Positions 1 to 14,070 of a stretch of 64,000 nucleotides of DNA are shown here, one piece after another. The DNA lies in contig JACAXG010000028.1 in NCBI GenBank assembly GCA_018881555.1, positions 4,235,735 to 4,299,734 on the forward strand. The letters are read 5' to 3'. The translations under genes were made by a program, and so were the position numbers. Numbering within the stretch: position 1 is the stretch's first letter; each line of letters starts with the position of its first letter. Source of the stretch: Amblyornis subalaris (lineage: Eukaryota; Chordata; Aves; Passeriformes; Ptilonorhynchidae). The notes under the pieces are model-generated. The model saw only the letters and a program-made list of their open reading frames with translations. It was not told the origin of the DNA and did no database searches.

Positions 1-3000
1 GTGGGTTCTTCAGCACCGCCTGGGGCTGCCTGTCTAAGCAGCAGTCGTTAAACTGTTCCCTGGAGACTGGAAAAGCAAGACACAGGAGTTTAGTGCTTTT
101 GGGAGAGCAACATTCTCGGATTTTGCAGTCGTTTGTATTGTGTACTCCAAGTCATTCAGCCTTAAGCAGCTCATCCCGTGAAAATGTGTTCCCTTTTGGT
201 GCAGTTTCTGTCTCCCTTGCTGTCGTTCAGTTCTGAGAATTGGATAGTGCCTCGCAAAGAGATCCACGATTTCAACCAGGAGATTGTGCTTCGCTTCTTT
301 GTCTACCCCATTTCTCCTGCTTGCTCAGCTTCCAGCGTTGTTTGCTCTCCACTCTGTAACACAAGGGCTGATCCAGGGTGTGTAGCCCTGGGGTCCCTCA
401 TCAGGGCACTGCTCTGTGCCGTGCTCTGGTGCACCAAAACATTCAGGAACAGGTGTGAATTGGAACTGCAATTCCAGAAAAACCTTATGCTTTTCCAGAC
501 TCATCTGTGGAAGAAAAAGGAGGCTCTCCCATGGATCAAGGCATTGTGCCTTTTGGCTTTGGAGACCAAATCCAGCGTGAATTTTGGTTCAAGCACAGGG
601 AACAGGGCTCTTGAGTTCCGGCAGCTTGGGTGGCAGAACAGTCATTGCCTGGGACACCCCTCCTGGCACAGCAGGAGTGACACTGACGCTGCTGTGCCAG
701 TCCTGCCCACACAGCCCCTGCAGCAACCGGGGGTGACCATTCTGCCCAACGCTTTCCTGAAAAGAAAACCTAATCCAGCCAACAGTGCTGAAAGAATGTG
801 GCATGAGATTTCCTCAGTATCTTTCAGGTACTGCAGAATTCTGCTGTGCTCCCAGAAATCACACTTGACATCTCTGTAAAACTCTGTCTAACCCTCAGGG
901 ATGATCCTGGACCTAAACACTGAAGAATCGGTGCCCTTCTCATGGAGTTTTCCTTGATTTCTTGTAAATTTTGATCTCTTTGAGGCTGCAGAAGCAAACA
1001 AAAGGCCTGGCACCCCTGCAGATTTCATCTCTAGAACTAATGCTTCTTTAAGAAAGTGCTGTTGCTGTCTTTTGTATGGCTGGAGCTGAGGGCACTTGTC
1101 CACATGGGCCAGTGGCACAGCCTGGCTCCCCCTGGGCTGCCCTGCTCCAGTCTCAAGACCCTGGATGGGGGCATAATGCCAACTGGCAGCTGGATCAAGG
1201 GTTTGAGTGGTGCTTGGCTTAAGTGGTGAGATTTCTAGTTTGATTTGAGAACCCTGCCAGTAAGCCAAGTTAGAACAACAGGAAGCTCATCCACCCTCCC
1301 TCCCCCACCTCCTTTTTTCTGTTCCTCTGTTGCAGAAAGTGTCTGATGTTCAGATCAGAGGTTCTCCGGGGTTAAATGCACCATTAGTCACTGGAAAAAA
1401 GGGAAAAAAAGACCTTTTAAAAGCAGATGGTAGATGATAGAGAACCTGTTTGAGAGTAACTATCTACAACAGCATGTCTGCTTCATCAGATATTAGCATC
1501 AAAAGCTGTCTGACAATTTAGCAACAAACAGCAATATTGATTTTCTTCCACAGTGCACATGCAGAAAGACAAAGATGGAGAGATGACTCTTTCAGAGGAT
1601 CCCCATCATGCCTGGGCAAAGATGATTCAGGAAGGGACCTGCAGCCCCCAGTCCCATCAGCGGGGCAGGAGCAGCCTGCAGCGGAGAGGCTCTGGAGGGA
1701 GACACGGGATACATCCACTCCAGCCTGGTCGGGGTCTGTGCAGAATGGAGCGTCACCACCCCAGGGATGAGGAACTGGGACCAGGGCCAGCACCAGGCTG
1801 CTCCCACCAGGGAAAATGGGAATCAGTGCAAAGCAGTGGAGCTGGGATGGAGTGTGGAACGGACATGGGATGTAGGTTGCTTCCCTTGCTGTTTTCAGAG
1901 GATGTGTGAGTTAATTGCTGCAAAGCAATCTGAGCAGTAATAGCTACCACTCCACCTGTCCCTCCCTCAGGTACAGCAGCCATCCTGACTTTTCAGGGCA
2001 CTGCCAAAATAACCATTTTAACACCTTGGCAATCTAGAAAAATTGCACTTTAGGACTAAGATTTCTTCTTTATCCCCTGTCCCATTAATTTCTTTTTCAC
2101 ACATTGGTAGAAAAGCCTCCTCATGGTCAGCAGTTGGCTCTTGGAACCATTTCTTGATGACAAGTGTTGGGTATATCCAGTTCTTTGGACAACAGCTCCC
2201 TACTTCTGATTTAAATTCCCTGCAACCAGTGGTTTCACATCAATTTTGTACACTGCTCCTTGTCTCTGTGTCTGAAATGTCAGTGAATCTGATAATTTTT
2301 GCTCACGGAGGTGGGGAACTAACAAGGATCTCTGGCACAGCCTGCAGTGATTGCATCTACCAAGGCATTAGCAAAACAGCAAGGAAACAGAAACAGGCAC
2401 TGACACTTGCTGAAGTTCAACCCCTGCTCAAACCTGGTATTCAAAATAACTCCTAACAGAGTGCTTAGGAAGGCACCAGGGCACATCAGGACACTGCTCA
2501 GGAAGGGCTACACAGAGCAATCTCTAGCCATGGTCATGGGAACATTTGGAAAGATCAGGAAAGAAATAAACACAGTACGAAATAAAGAATAACTCATAAT
2601 TAAACTGATTTACTCCTGGCATAAATGGACACAATTCCATTAGCTTTCAGTTCTATCTAAACATGCACCACAAAGAAACTAAGCTGGATATCAACTCTGA
2701 CCTAGTTGGAGTTCTTTATACTAACATTACTGTATTGTTAAAATACTGTTTTAAGAGCCAATTTTGGGCTGTTGCCTTCATTTTTGCACCCTAGAGAAAG
2801 CCAGTGGGGTAAACTTCTATGAAATGAATGTGAAAAATTGATGCCTGGTTCTGAGTGCACATTTATAAATATAACATCAAATCCAGTGGTTTACGACAGC
2901 TCCTCTCCTCAAGAGCTCTGCCCTCCAAGCTCTGCCTGTTCTGTGCTGGTCGTGGTGTTCTTGAGCAGCCTCCTGAACCAGTCCAGCCCTTTCCAAACAC

Positions 3001-4899
3001 AGCCTCATGCTGGCAAGATTCAGCTTTGTCACTGCAGCCAGTCTGCAGCCTTTGCTTCCCCATGTGCTGGTGCTGAGGTGATTTGCTCATTATCAGATTG
3101 CTGTTTATTAATCAAAGCGGTAACAATGGGACGGAGGAGCTGGAATACAGCACAGACAGTGCTTCATTTGTTCCAATTGATTTTCCTATCACATTTTATT
3201 ACTACTATTTACTTTGTATGCCTCGGGAAGATTGAACTGCACTGTGCAGGAGGGGTAGGGATTTGAATTTCTCTTCTCTTTAGCTCTTTCTATTTCTGTG
3301 GTGATAGTCAGAACAGTGGGTTCTTCCAGCAACTAAGCCATGACCTTCTCTGCTATGAAACAGCATATGGAGATTTTGTGATAATGAGACTCCACCAGTG
3401 TGTGAAGTCCTGCAGGTGGGGTCTGAGGGAAATCCATGAGAATCACGGATATTGAGCACAAATTATCTCTCCAAGATGACATCTTACAAATGCTTAGCAC
3501 TGACCAGAACTGCTGGAGCTGAAGCAGCTAGCAGGAACAAACATGCAGAACAGGCACCTGTGCTTAGGCTGGGACGATCAGGTTGTACCAGGGTGGGGTT
3601 TTGTCTTGCAGTAAAGTTAATGGACCTGATGGGGATGATTTTTTTTATTCCTGCTCCTTCCTAGCTCTTCTCTAACGTCTTGGGTCACTGTTCACAAGCT
3701 GGATCTTGCAGGCTCCAGTCAGCACATCTAAGCCATGAGGGCAGAGCAGATGATTCCTGTCGGGATGTACGTGGTGCTTTATGGAAGCTGACGTGGGGGT
3801 CAGCAGGGAGACACAGGGCGGCACACGCTGTAGGATCGCATTAATCGTCCCCTCGCCATTAACAAGGCTCACTGAGAACCAAAAGCAACTCAAAAACTGA
3901 CTGAAAAACTTATCAAAATCTGTGGTGAAGCTCCTATTTTCAGCACAGCAGGGATTTCACTCTAGAGATTTATAAGTGTTTGAACAATATTTACTCTGAA
4001 ATTGCCCCATTCAGTGAGTACAACAGGAAACTCATGGTTGGCTGCAACTGTAGGTGTCAGATGCAGATGCGTGGGGGGGTGATGAGAATATGTGTTTAAC
4101 AAAAGCTTTGTTTTCTACACTAATTTTAGAATTAGCCCGGTTGAGGGGTGAGGAGGCAGCTCACAGGTGGTAGCACATGTCATTGATAAAGTTCAAAACA
4201 CAAACCACGGACAGTCAGCTGAGCTGAAAGTTTCCGTGGGCTCCTCACTGTTACTGGAAATGTGAGAGTCCTTCACACAGGAATTTCTTTCTTATCACGT
4301 GTTTTATCTTGCTGAGAGGCTGTTTTGTACCTTCAGCAGAGCGGGTGAGTGTCTACATGTGCAAACACACGTCTGTGCCACCACACAGCAGAATGAGTCT
4401 ATACAGACATGTGCAATGTCATCCTTTTTGGGAACATATCACCTGACATTGGGGAGAATAGCTCCTTTTTTTTTTTTTCCTTTTTTTTTCCTAGCAGAAC
4501 CGCTTATTTTGTTCCACCAGCAGAAGCTTTGGGATTTTAGAGCTGAGTTGTGTGTCCTGGCCCCTCTCTGAAGTACATCCATGCACTTGTCAGGGGGCCA
4601 ACAGTGCCTGAGTGACTTGGACCTTGCCTGATGGCTCCCTATCCTCCTGCAGCTGATGACCTTGAGCTGCAACAAATAATTATTTTCTCGCTGGTTTTTT
4701 TTCCAGCAGCAGTGGGGGTAACTGAACGACTGTAAAATAGGCCACTAGGCCAGCAGGGGTTAAGTGAAAACGAAAATAATGCCAACGGTAGGAACATTTT
4801 TTGGTCACACTTAAGGTCAGAGTGAGATAAGGGGCTAGGAAATATCAGCCTGAGAATTTAACATCACAAATGGTTTCTGCAAGCACAGCCTGAGAGTGA

Positions 4900-4927
4900 G
4901 GGGAGGGGGCGAGGGAGGAGGGAGGGG
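4900..4927 (+). other. Potential G-quadruplex tract
   Basis: Five runs of three or more G (GGGG, GGGGG, GGG, GGG and GGGG) lie within 28 bases. The spacers between them are 1 to 4 bases, counting a GG pair as part of one spacer. This satisfies the usual four-run G-quadruplex pattern on the plus strand. No gene is adjacent, so any role is unknown. Confidence 0.6.
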
Positions 4928-7900
4928 AATGTGCAGACACTGGTGGTGGATTTAACCAGGACTAGGTTCAGACACCTGGAGCAGACTCATCCGAGCAGTA
5001 TTGATCAGAGTGGAAACATCAAGTATCTCTGTTAATCTGGCACTGTTTCACTCATGCTGCATTATTATTGTTATTAGAACCTGTGATTTACCGTGTCCAG
5101 CCTGGATCAAATTCAGCAGCTGTATTTCTCCAGATTATTTTTCCACTCTCTCCTCCTGAAGTGCAATCTGGCAGCAGAAGTTTTACAGCTCTTTGAAGGA
5201 ATGAGGTCTCCCTCCAGTGGTGGCAGGAAACAGCTTCGGCTCCCAAAAGCAATTGGGGCATGTGAGGGTGGGTAAATGGGTGTGCACCACAGTACACTTC
5301 GATGTGAAATATATTTTTGAAGAAGGGAATGACCCTTCGCTATTAACCACCTCTTCTTGTAACAATTCTCCCAGTAGAACCTCCCTGTGTCTGAAAATCC
5401 TCTTTTGTCCAGCAAATCTCCTTTTAATACTACCCCTTTTAACAAAATAATTTCATATATGCAAATAGCACTGAATTCCCACTCAATTTGCGTGTTTTAC
5501 TAATTGAGCAGTAATAGTTTCTATCTGCTGATTGTCAAATTGTACATAAAATACTGGGTTGGATCCCATCACCCCATGGCATGAGGTAATGCAGTGCTTT
5601 AGACATTTTGCAGAAAAAAATCCCTTTGGATTAAGCTGTTTTCAGTTCAGAAGAGACATGTCCGAGCCCTGGTCACCTTGTAACAGAAAGCCATATGACA
5701 CAAGTGCACTGGGGTGAAGAGATATTGATTTACCTTCTGTAAAATAAATGTAAAGTCAAAAGTCTGAGCATTTTTCAGCACCTCTCCATACTCTGCCTGA
5801 TTGGTCTGACCCTGGCTGCAAGCCCCATGTCTCAGACCTTCCACAACACATCCCACACCTTCCTAATCATCCTCGAATTGCAGATTCCTGTTTTGAGTTG
5901 CAAAGCTTGTGTGGTCTGTGGTCTGTGAGCCGCAACTGCTCCCTTATTCATCCATTTCATGTTCCTCACTCAAGTTCTCCGTTTTTCCTCTCTCTCTCCT
6001 CACGTTTCCATATCTCAGACAAACTTCATAAACCACTTTTCTTAACCTCCCTAGGCCATTACTGTAGCACCCGTAGAAATGGTGCAGTATTAAAAAGGGC
6101 ATTAAAATAGCAGAGTGATACCTTCAACATGGGAAACAGCAAGAAACAGTATTCTACTGAAACCAGTATTTAGTGTTAATGATGCTTTTCCTTCCAGTGG
6201 TGAATAATCACTCAGTGCTTAAATTGGAAGACTTGCCCAGAAAGGATTCCATGAGATTATTTGATTATAATATGTCAGTGGTGCTTGTGGTTACCATTCT
6301 CCTGATTACAAGCCAAAACAATGGGCAGTGATGGCTTGAGAATCAGCTGAACAGTTCCCCTTCTTCTGAGATCATAAATGGCTTAGAAAAAACACTTTTG
6401 AGCATTTTCTTTCTGAAGTCTTTCATCATCAAAACTGTGATATAGAGTAGCTTTCTTTAGTCCTCACTGTATCACAACTGTTTCCTTAAATATGAATTTA
6501 TTTTTGCAGATAAAATTTTATCTTGTCTCTTCCAGGAGAATGCATTATCCATCCATTTATTTTGAGCTTCTGTTTGTACTTTTGCCCTGTCGCCCACAAA
6601 TATTCAGTGTATGTTTCTTCCTTCTTCTAGCCAAGGTTATAAATTAAAATTCAATTTCATTAAAATTGTAAGTAATCACTCTCTGGCTCTCATTAGTAAT
6701 GATTCGGTGCAGGGGGATCCCGGCTGCTCCCACAACTGTAATTCAATTGGACTCACCAGCTCTTGTTCACAAATCGCTTGAGCTGCACTTTCTTCCCAAA
6801 TTTATGGCATCAGCACTGTCCAGAGGTTGAATTACAGCTGCAGGTTTGATCAGGGACTGCATTATTCTGCATCTAATCCCTGCATTCTGACAGCGGCGGG
6901 GGGAGCACTGTTGTTTTACAGGAACTCTGCATTGTTCCTCTGCTTTATGTCAGGGGCTGAATTGCCTTTGGAATCAGGGCACTGTCAGCCCAAAGCTACA
7001 AGCAAACAACAAGCTCCAGATGACACGGTGTATAAATAACAAACATGGAGACAGTCAAAAGCCAGCACTCCTTCTTCTGCACTCTCCTAAATTACTGGGA
7101 TGGTGATTGACCACAGCCTGTGCTCCTGCATCAGTGGATGCAATCTGAATATATTGATGCTTTCTGAATATATTGTTGGAATGCGACTCCCAGCTTTTAC
7201 CCAAAATGAGGAATGTTGATATTCACCGGTGGCAGAAAGTCACTTCCACATTGATCAAATATTTCAGCCAGAAGCCAGGTTCATGCATTCATTCACATCC
7301 AAGCCTTTCCTCTAGAGCAGTGATCTGCAGCCCACGGCATTCTTGGCAGAAAGGGATCTGGAATGGCGTGGAGCAGGCCCTGTGCCATTTTCCGCAGAGG
7401 TGTGTGTCACCCATCAGCTGCCAGCCAGGACTTTGCCTCCTGCAAGGCAATGTGCCCACAAACCCACTGGAGCCCAGGGTTTAATCCCAGAGGGATACAG
7501 AAGCCTTTACCCCTCCTAGAAACACTGTCCTTCAGCTGACAGAAAGGGACTGGCAGCTCTCAGTTTGGAGCTGATCCTCGTTAGGAGTAGAGGAACATGC
7601 CCCAGGCACATCTAACCTCGGATCAGGCCGGGGGGAAATGGTGCATTGCCTTTTGGAAGCTTCTCCTGCTTTAACATATCCAGATCCATGTGCTCCAACA
7701 ACACAGAGCAGAGCCACAGCCAGCGTGCATCAGTATCTACTACTCATTTAATTGACCCTTACTGTTAAATCATTAATGGAAATCACTGAACACGGGGCAA
7801 TAAGGTGGTTTCATCACTGTTCCGCTGCTTGTGGCTTCTGCTAATTTTCTGGTGTAGTTTTGCTTGTTTTAATAGCAAGATCTGTCATCTTCTAGTTTTG

Positions 7901-10201
7901 CACAAGTCCTGGGAGGCAAATTAGAAGAGATGTGGAGCAAATTCCTGTTGACTTTAACGAGGGTTGTGGTTTTTGAAAACTACGTTAAGAGGAAAACGAA
8001 GGTTCTTTTATTTCTTTATGCAACCTTGCCTTTTTTTTTACGCTTTGTGGTTGGAAAGACTCTGACATGAGACAGGCTATGGGAAATGTCTGCTTTCATA
8101 TAACAACTCAGAGCAGCAGCATTTGGCTGCTGGACTGCAGCTTTCAGAAAGCTGTCGGCATCACCTGTTGTGTCAGTCCCCTGTGGCTGCAGATCCCCAG
8201 GCAGGATTCTCACTCAGCTTCCCAGGTGAGTTCCAACATGTTTTCAGTGTATTTTAGTTCCTTCAATTGTCCATTTTTTATTCCTTTTCAAACTGAAATA
8301 TATTTTTTCCATTCCTAATTAACTCCCTGCCACCCTACTTGTGGTAAAACCTGATTTATTTCTCCTTCTCTGCACGGAGAGGACAGGATACTTAATCTCC
8401 TCTGGGTGGACGCTGAAACACTGTCTGAATAAAATGCTGATCACTCATCTGGTTAGCTCCTGCCAGCTCTTCTCTGCATTCCTGCCACCTGGGTTTTGCA
8501 TCATTTGCTATCGTTTCTCTAAGTGACAGAGTCTATTCCTTCTCCATTTTTTGGAGAGTAATAATTCCTAAATTAGCTGGTAGTCGCATTTAGGTGTGGT
8601 GTGTTTATCTTTCATATTATCTGTAAGACCATGAATATTCACAGGCTAAAAAGGATTGTTTGAACAAACACTTAGAAAGGGTATTAAGCCAATGTCTACA
8701 ATTTACTGCACTTGCTGTTCTTTTGGGACTTTTTTTGTAGGTAGGGAGCAGCTTTTTATATTAATGTCCACTCGGTAGCTACAGAGGAATAAAGAAGGCT
8801 TGGGATCCTCTGTTCAGGGAGCAATGAATAAATATGTTGTAGAAACAAACAAATATTAGCATTTTGAAAGGCTCTGTGTTTGATACCCATCTGCAAAGGT
8901 AAAATATGAATTTCAGATATATGTGCATGCATGCATCTGTGTTTGCAGGGGCAAACTCTTTCAGATGGCAAACACTCGCTGTAAGTGCCAACGTTTTTGC
9001 ACATCTTGAAAATATTTGTGTAAAAATGGAAAGACGAAAGATCATGTGAGTGGAAAACACTGTGGGCAGGGTGCACACATGCTCAGTGAAGGGAGCCAGG
9101 TGAAGGAGGTGAAGAACCAAGGCTTTCCTTCTTCATGCTGAAGCCTTGAGAGGCCCATTCAGGGCCGTGTCTAATGACACTTTTCAGGTGCACCATCCAT
9201 TCTGCCTCACCTTTGAGACCAACCCAGGCTGAGGATCTTCCCAGTGGATTCAGCCAAGGGACTCGGAGCCTGGCCCGCCAGCCTATTAGTGATCTCAGGC
9301 AAATACTGGGAAGTCTGTTCCATTTATTCATCCTAAAGTGTAGGTGTTAAGAAATATGAGACTGGTAAGTGGGTGACAGGCATCTGCAAGCGTCACCTCG
9401 GCAATTCAGGTTCACAGAGAGCCTTGGAGTAGGATTGCAAAAATTGCATCATTTGTAACCTTTTCAGCACCAGCCTTTTTAAAAACAAACTGTAACCAAC
9501 AGCTTTCCTTCGGACATGAAGAGAATAACTAAAGAGAACATCTGTTTTCCCTTTAGATGTGGAACTGCAATAGCAAACCATGCATAAATTTTATTAAGGC
9601 TTGCTAATTTCCGATGAGTTTGGGGAGATACAAGTTACCCATGGAGATATTTGGCTCTGCATCACCAGATGAAAAGCCATTTTAAAAACAATGCAGAAAA
9701 AATGGACATAGCTTGGCAGCAAATGTGTTAGGTTCTGCTCCCAGGGCTTTGGCTTTGTTTGTGCAATTTATAGATTTGTGCCCTTTTTTCCCCCTCTTAA
9801 TGTCACTCATCCTGTTTTCCGATGACTTTTTATGACATAAATGACTACACAAAATACACCTAAATCAACAAATCTACTGATTGCTGGAGCCTTTTGTACT
9901 CAGAGGTCCAAATGCTTTCAGGACTTAGGTCTGCTTTTAAATTGTTTCTGTGATGCCAGGCTTTTCCTGTGCACCGGGAACACTCGAGCCAGCACCAGCC
10001 TGTTCTGTCCCTTTGTGCCATGGGAATACATCCCCAGATCTGGAACTCGGAAACAAGGGCTGTTGAGACAGCTCTGCCCAGGTCTCACAGCCTCAGGTTC
10101 TGTGCCCTCTGAGGAAACACCTTGGAGCAGAACCTCAGATTCTGATCTTTCTTCACTCTCAGAACAAAGGTACATCGTCCTGGGGTGTAATCACAGTGAC
10201 T

Positions 10202-10407
10202 TCACAGAATCCCAGAATGGTTTGGGTTGGAAAGGACCTCAAAGACCATCACGTTCTAACTCCCTGCCATGGATAGGGGATACCTTTCAGTAGCCCAAGT
10301 TACTCCAACCTGGCCTTAGACACTTCCAGGGATGGGGAACCCACGGCTTCTCTGTGCAACCTGTGCCAGGGCCTCACAGGAAAGAATGTCTTCCTAATAT
10401 CCAATCT
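10202..10407 (-). mobile_element. CR1 LINE 3' fragment (reverse)
   Basis: The plus strand opens with the reverse complement of the CR1 terminal octamer repeats (cacagaatcccagaatgg). It continues with the typical 3' UTR blocks gggttggaaaggacctcaa, actccaacctggcctta and cacttccagggatgggg, then cttcctaatatccaatct. The element is therefore inserted on the minus strand. It is truncated at its 5' side near 10407 and carries no reverse-transcriptase frame. Fairly low divergence from the avian consensus as I remember it suggests a moderately young copy. Confidence 0.9.
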
Positions 10408-10960
10408 TTGCTAAGAACTGCAGGATGCTTGGCAGGACATGCCCAGAATTACACAGATCATGCCTCGTTGCATGAAATAAGTAGAAAAGTCACAGGCTGG
10501 GTTCAAAATATGCTTGTCTTCTCTCAATAATTAATTGTTTGTGGATTAATATGAGGGTTTGTGTTTTGAAAGTAAACTAATCCACTCGCTGGCTGGTGTG
10601 TAATGAAGGAGAACAGGCTGCTGTCAAGCAGTCTGAAAATAGTGAAAATTAACTCCATGAAGTGTCACGACTCACATATTTTATGTATATGAGTAATGTG
10701 TCTTCTATGGGACAGAAGATGAAAATACCACACGGAAAAGAAAAAATAGTGGCTGCCAATTTAATAAGAGAAGCAGGAGTAATTGCTTTGACATAATTTG
10801 GCATTTTCACTGCTTAGTGGCAGTGGGGCTGGGCCACTGCAAGAGAAGCCACTGCAGGAGAACTCACAAACAGTATGAACCAAAGGTGCAGCAGCCTCTG
10901 TACTCACAGAGCTATCAACGGGCAAAGAAAATATAATTAAAATTCAGAACACACTGAAAT

Positions 10961-11347
10961 CATAGAATCCCTCCCCAGGTTGGAAGGGACCTCAAGGATC
11001 ATCTGGTCCAACCTTTCTTGGCAGAAGACTGGTCTAGACAAGATTGTCCCAGCACCCGATCCAGCTGAACCTTAAAAGTGTCCAGTGTTGGGGAATCCAC
11101 CACTTTTCTGGGGAGATTATTCCAATGACAGATTGCTCTCATTGTGAAAAATTTTTCCTCTTGTGTCCAGTCAGAATCTCCCCAGGAATAACTTGTACCC
11201 ATTACTCTTGTCTTTTCCTTGTGGCTCCTTGTAAAAAGGGAGTCTCCATCTTCTTTGTTGCCACCCTTTAAACACTGGAACGTGGTGATAAGGTCTCCCC
11301 TCAACCTTCTTTTCTCAAGGCCGAATAAACCCAGTTCTCTCAGCCAG
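10961..11347 (-). mobile_element. CR1 LINE 3' fragment, older (reverse)
   Basis: The plus strand begins with catagaatc and ggttggaagggacctcaagg atcatctggtccaacc. It then runs through blocks typical of the reverse complement of a CR1 tail: ggggaatccaccacttttctgg, attccaatgacagattgc and ggtctcccctcaaccttctt. The copy lacks perfect terminal octamers and is more diverged than the neighbouring fragments, suggesting an older subfamily. It is 5' truncated near 11347. The open frames crossing it are by-products of the repeat, not genes. Confidence 0.88.
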
Positions 11348-12620
11348 TGGCATTAAAAGGGACAAGGCAAATACTGAGATATGAATTCAGTAATAAGTGG
11401 ATTTTTTCTTGAGAGATGCCAAACTACTTCGGTTTTCTTTGACTTCACAAGTATTAAGACTGCAAGCACTTCAAAAAACTGGGATCTCTCAGAAAGAGCA
11501 TGTTAGAATAGGGGTCATAAAGTCTTGCAGATAACAACCAGCCAAGGGCTCAATACCTACAGTAAAAAACTAATACTTTAGTACCAGAAGGTTCCCATAT
11601 ACTTAATGATGTTACTAGAAAATGGTTGATCTGTTTGAACTGCTCTTGTTCATTCCTCCACAGGAGAATGTTATTCCCTTTGCCTCTCTCCACTTTTTCA
11701 TTCTGCCATGGGGAGTGTGCAGAGAGAAGGCCATTGAAAAAGCCATATAAAACCTCGGGAATGCAATAAGCAGAACATGGCACTTTTAACACGACAAAAC
11801 TACCAGCTTAGGTAAGGTTTGAAGTGCACATAAACTCCAGCACCTCCTCAGGCAAAGAGAGTCACAGTCTCAACAGAGAAGTAGCAAAAGGAGTTTAGAT
11901 CATAAATGCTCTTCAGATCTACAAGCTTGGCTGCCTGAATGCACAATGAGCAATTTAAGGGCCCAGACATCTTCAAATCACCCAGGCTAAGCCAGGGGTG
12001 CACCTGCCCTGTGGTAGCAACAGTTCAATATTCTGACTCAGTCTGCTCGCCCGACACGAGGTGGGTGATTTATCACCTCGGGTGATTCCATCACTGCACA
12101 CCTTTCCTTGCTGTCATGTTAACATCACCAGTTTCTTGCCTAAACTCTGGAGTTTTGATTGCGTTTGCACTAACTCTGGTACTGCTGCAAGGCGCTGCAC
12201 TGCAGCGGGGGCAAAACTTCCTGGCGGTTTATTTGCTTCCCAGTTTGACCCAGCAGAATGCTCTTCCTGGCAGTGACGGTGCCTGGTGGTGCTCGGGAAA
12301 GCAACAGCCACGTCCCAGGTGTGTGCAAACAGGCAGCTTTTAATGCTTGCAGGGTCCATCAGCTGCACCCTCGGCTCGAGCGGCAGCAGCTCCTTCACAC
12401 GGGACCTCCTCATGTCACTCCCATCTGCAATCAGCCCTCCATGCACCCCACTGCCTTCTCCAGCTGCCATACAGCTTTCCAGCTTTAATCTGGAAATGTT
12501 CTCAGGGCCAGGGCCTCAGAAGTTTATTCCCCAGCCTCTCCTCAGAGAGCTCCCCATCTTTCTGCTCATAATTCAGTTGCTTCGTAGCCAACAGGGGAAA
12601 TAGAAATAATGTTGCCCTCA

Positions 12621-12855
12621 TTGGCCCTTTCTTTCTATCCCCCAGTTCTCTGTTCTCTTCCATCTTTTAGTCTTTTGCCTCTCTCTATGGGAGATGAAAG
12701 GAGGAGAAATAGAAGCATCTGTACAATTTGCAGAAAGAGAACAGGAGTTTCAGGAAGACACAGACAGGGAAGAGGAAAACAGAGTAGAAATTAAAGAAAA
12801 AAAATTGGAAAAAATGGAAACTTGAGAAAGTAAAAGAAATAATAGAAAAATTAAA
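12621..12855. repeat. Pyrimidine-rich to purine-rich strand switch
   Basis: About 65 bases of mostly C and T (12621-12686) are followed directly by about 165 bases of mostly A and G (12687-12855). The purine part gives Phe/Ser-rich translations on the minus strand, which are artefacts of composition. It is low-complexity sequence that could fold on itself or form a triplex; no function is evident. Confidence 0.6.
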
Positions 12856-14070
12856 TAACTGATATTGTTTTATTTTATTTTGCATCAATATAAGTTGTTT
12901 TAATTTCAATCTAAGCCCAAAAAAGGGAGATGAACTGGAAATCTCAGAGCATGGAGCTGGGCAAATAATGAGGAAAGAGGGAAAGGGAAGGCTCTGAGAC
13001 TGAGAACAAACCTGTCTCTCCTCAGGGACACTTTCAGCTCTTGCTTACGCTCATCACAAAACCTCCGCAGGACCACCAGTGGGGATCGTCAGTGTGGCTG
13101 TGAGCCCTGCCCGGGCCCTTGGCAGGGCACAGCCCCGGCTGCTGCAGAGCTGCAGCAGGAAACTGAATTCTGCTTTGTCCTGCCTGGGGAGCAGCTTCTG
13201 AACGATTCCATGAGGAACAACAGTGCTGCAGGGGATGGAGGGAGGGCTGGACCTTTTCCTTTTGACAATTAGATGGGAGCTGTTGAAAGCTGCTTTCATG
13301 GATGAATGCATGGAGAACTAACGACGTCTGGCAACTGATTTATTTGATTAGTTTATTGTACACCATAATTTCACTCTCCCAGATGAAGTAGGTCTGTCGC
13401 TGGAGTTGGACTTCACAGTTACCGAACTCTCTGCCAAAGCCCCTCAGAACCTCAGAAGTCTGAAGAGGACCTCAAGTAGGGCACAGACAAAGCCAGTGGG
13501 GCAGGAGAAACGGAGCTAATCAGAAAACACCAATCTGGGCACTCCACAGTTCCATAGGGCCTGATTTCCAGGCAGTTTAACATCTGTGGACTCCAGCGGG
13601 AGTCCTGAGTGCTCAGCTGTTGTGAAAATCGGAGAACGGGGGGGTTCGAGGTTGGATTGTTTGTCTCCATCCCACCCGTGCGACTGGGCTCTGGTGGGGC
13701 AATCATGACATCCAGTGGGAAACTCCTGAACTACAGCAGCATTTTATACGTAGAATGAGCCGCTCCTGAGTCTCAAACTGCAATCTAAGGATAAGATCCT
13801 GGAAGGGAAAATAATTGTTCAAGAAAGGTTCTGTAGTGAATGGCTCATGACTAAGAGTCTTGTGGTGTTCTCCTGAAACCTCCAATACCTAGAAGTGTTT
13901 TGAAATGTCTCTTCTTGCCAGGGAGAAAAAGCCTTGCTCTTTGGGGAAGAGTTGACAACATCTCAGTGGGATTAATACCCACACAGGATTCTCACTTCCA
14001 TGAAAGGTTTTCTTTAATTGTTTTTAGTTTAAATCTGTGACTCCCTGACCTTTTGGGATGTCTCAATGCC

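Noticed and set aside
178..879. 233-codon plus-strand open frame at the left edge
   Set aside because: No recognisable domain, a composition typical of translated noncoding bird DNA, no splice or promoter context, and a length not surprising for one frame in 64 kb of two-strand sequence. A conserved-protein search could still overturn this.
1537..1909. Open frames after a good acceptor-like site (ttttcttccacag at 1541-1553)
   Set aside because: The acceptor pattern is attractive, but the translations are unlike CARD11 or any family I know, and no paired donor gives a sensible exon.
9841..10293. 150-codon plus-strand open frame near 10 kb
   Set aside because: Its C-terminal part runs into the reverse CR1 tail, so it is not a gene.
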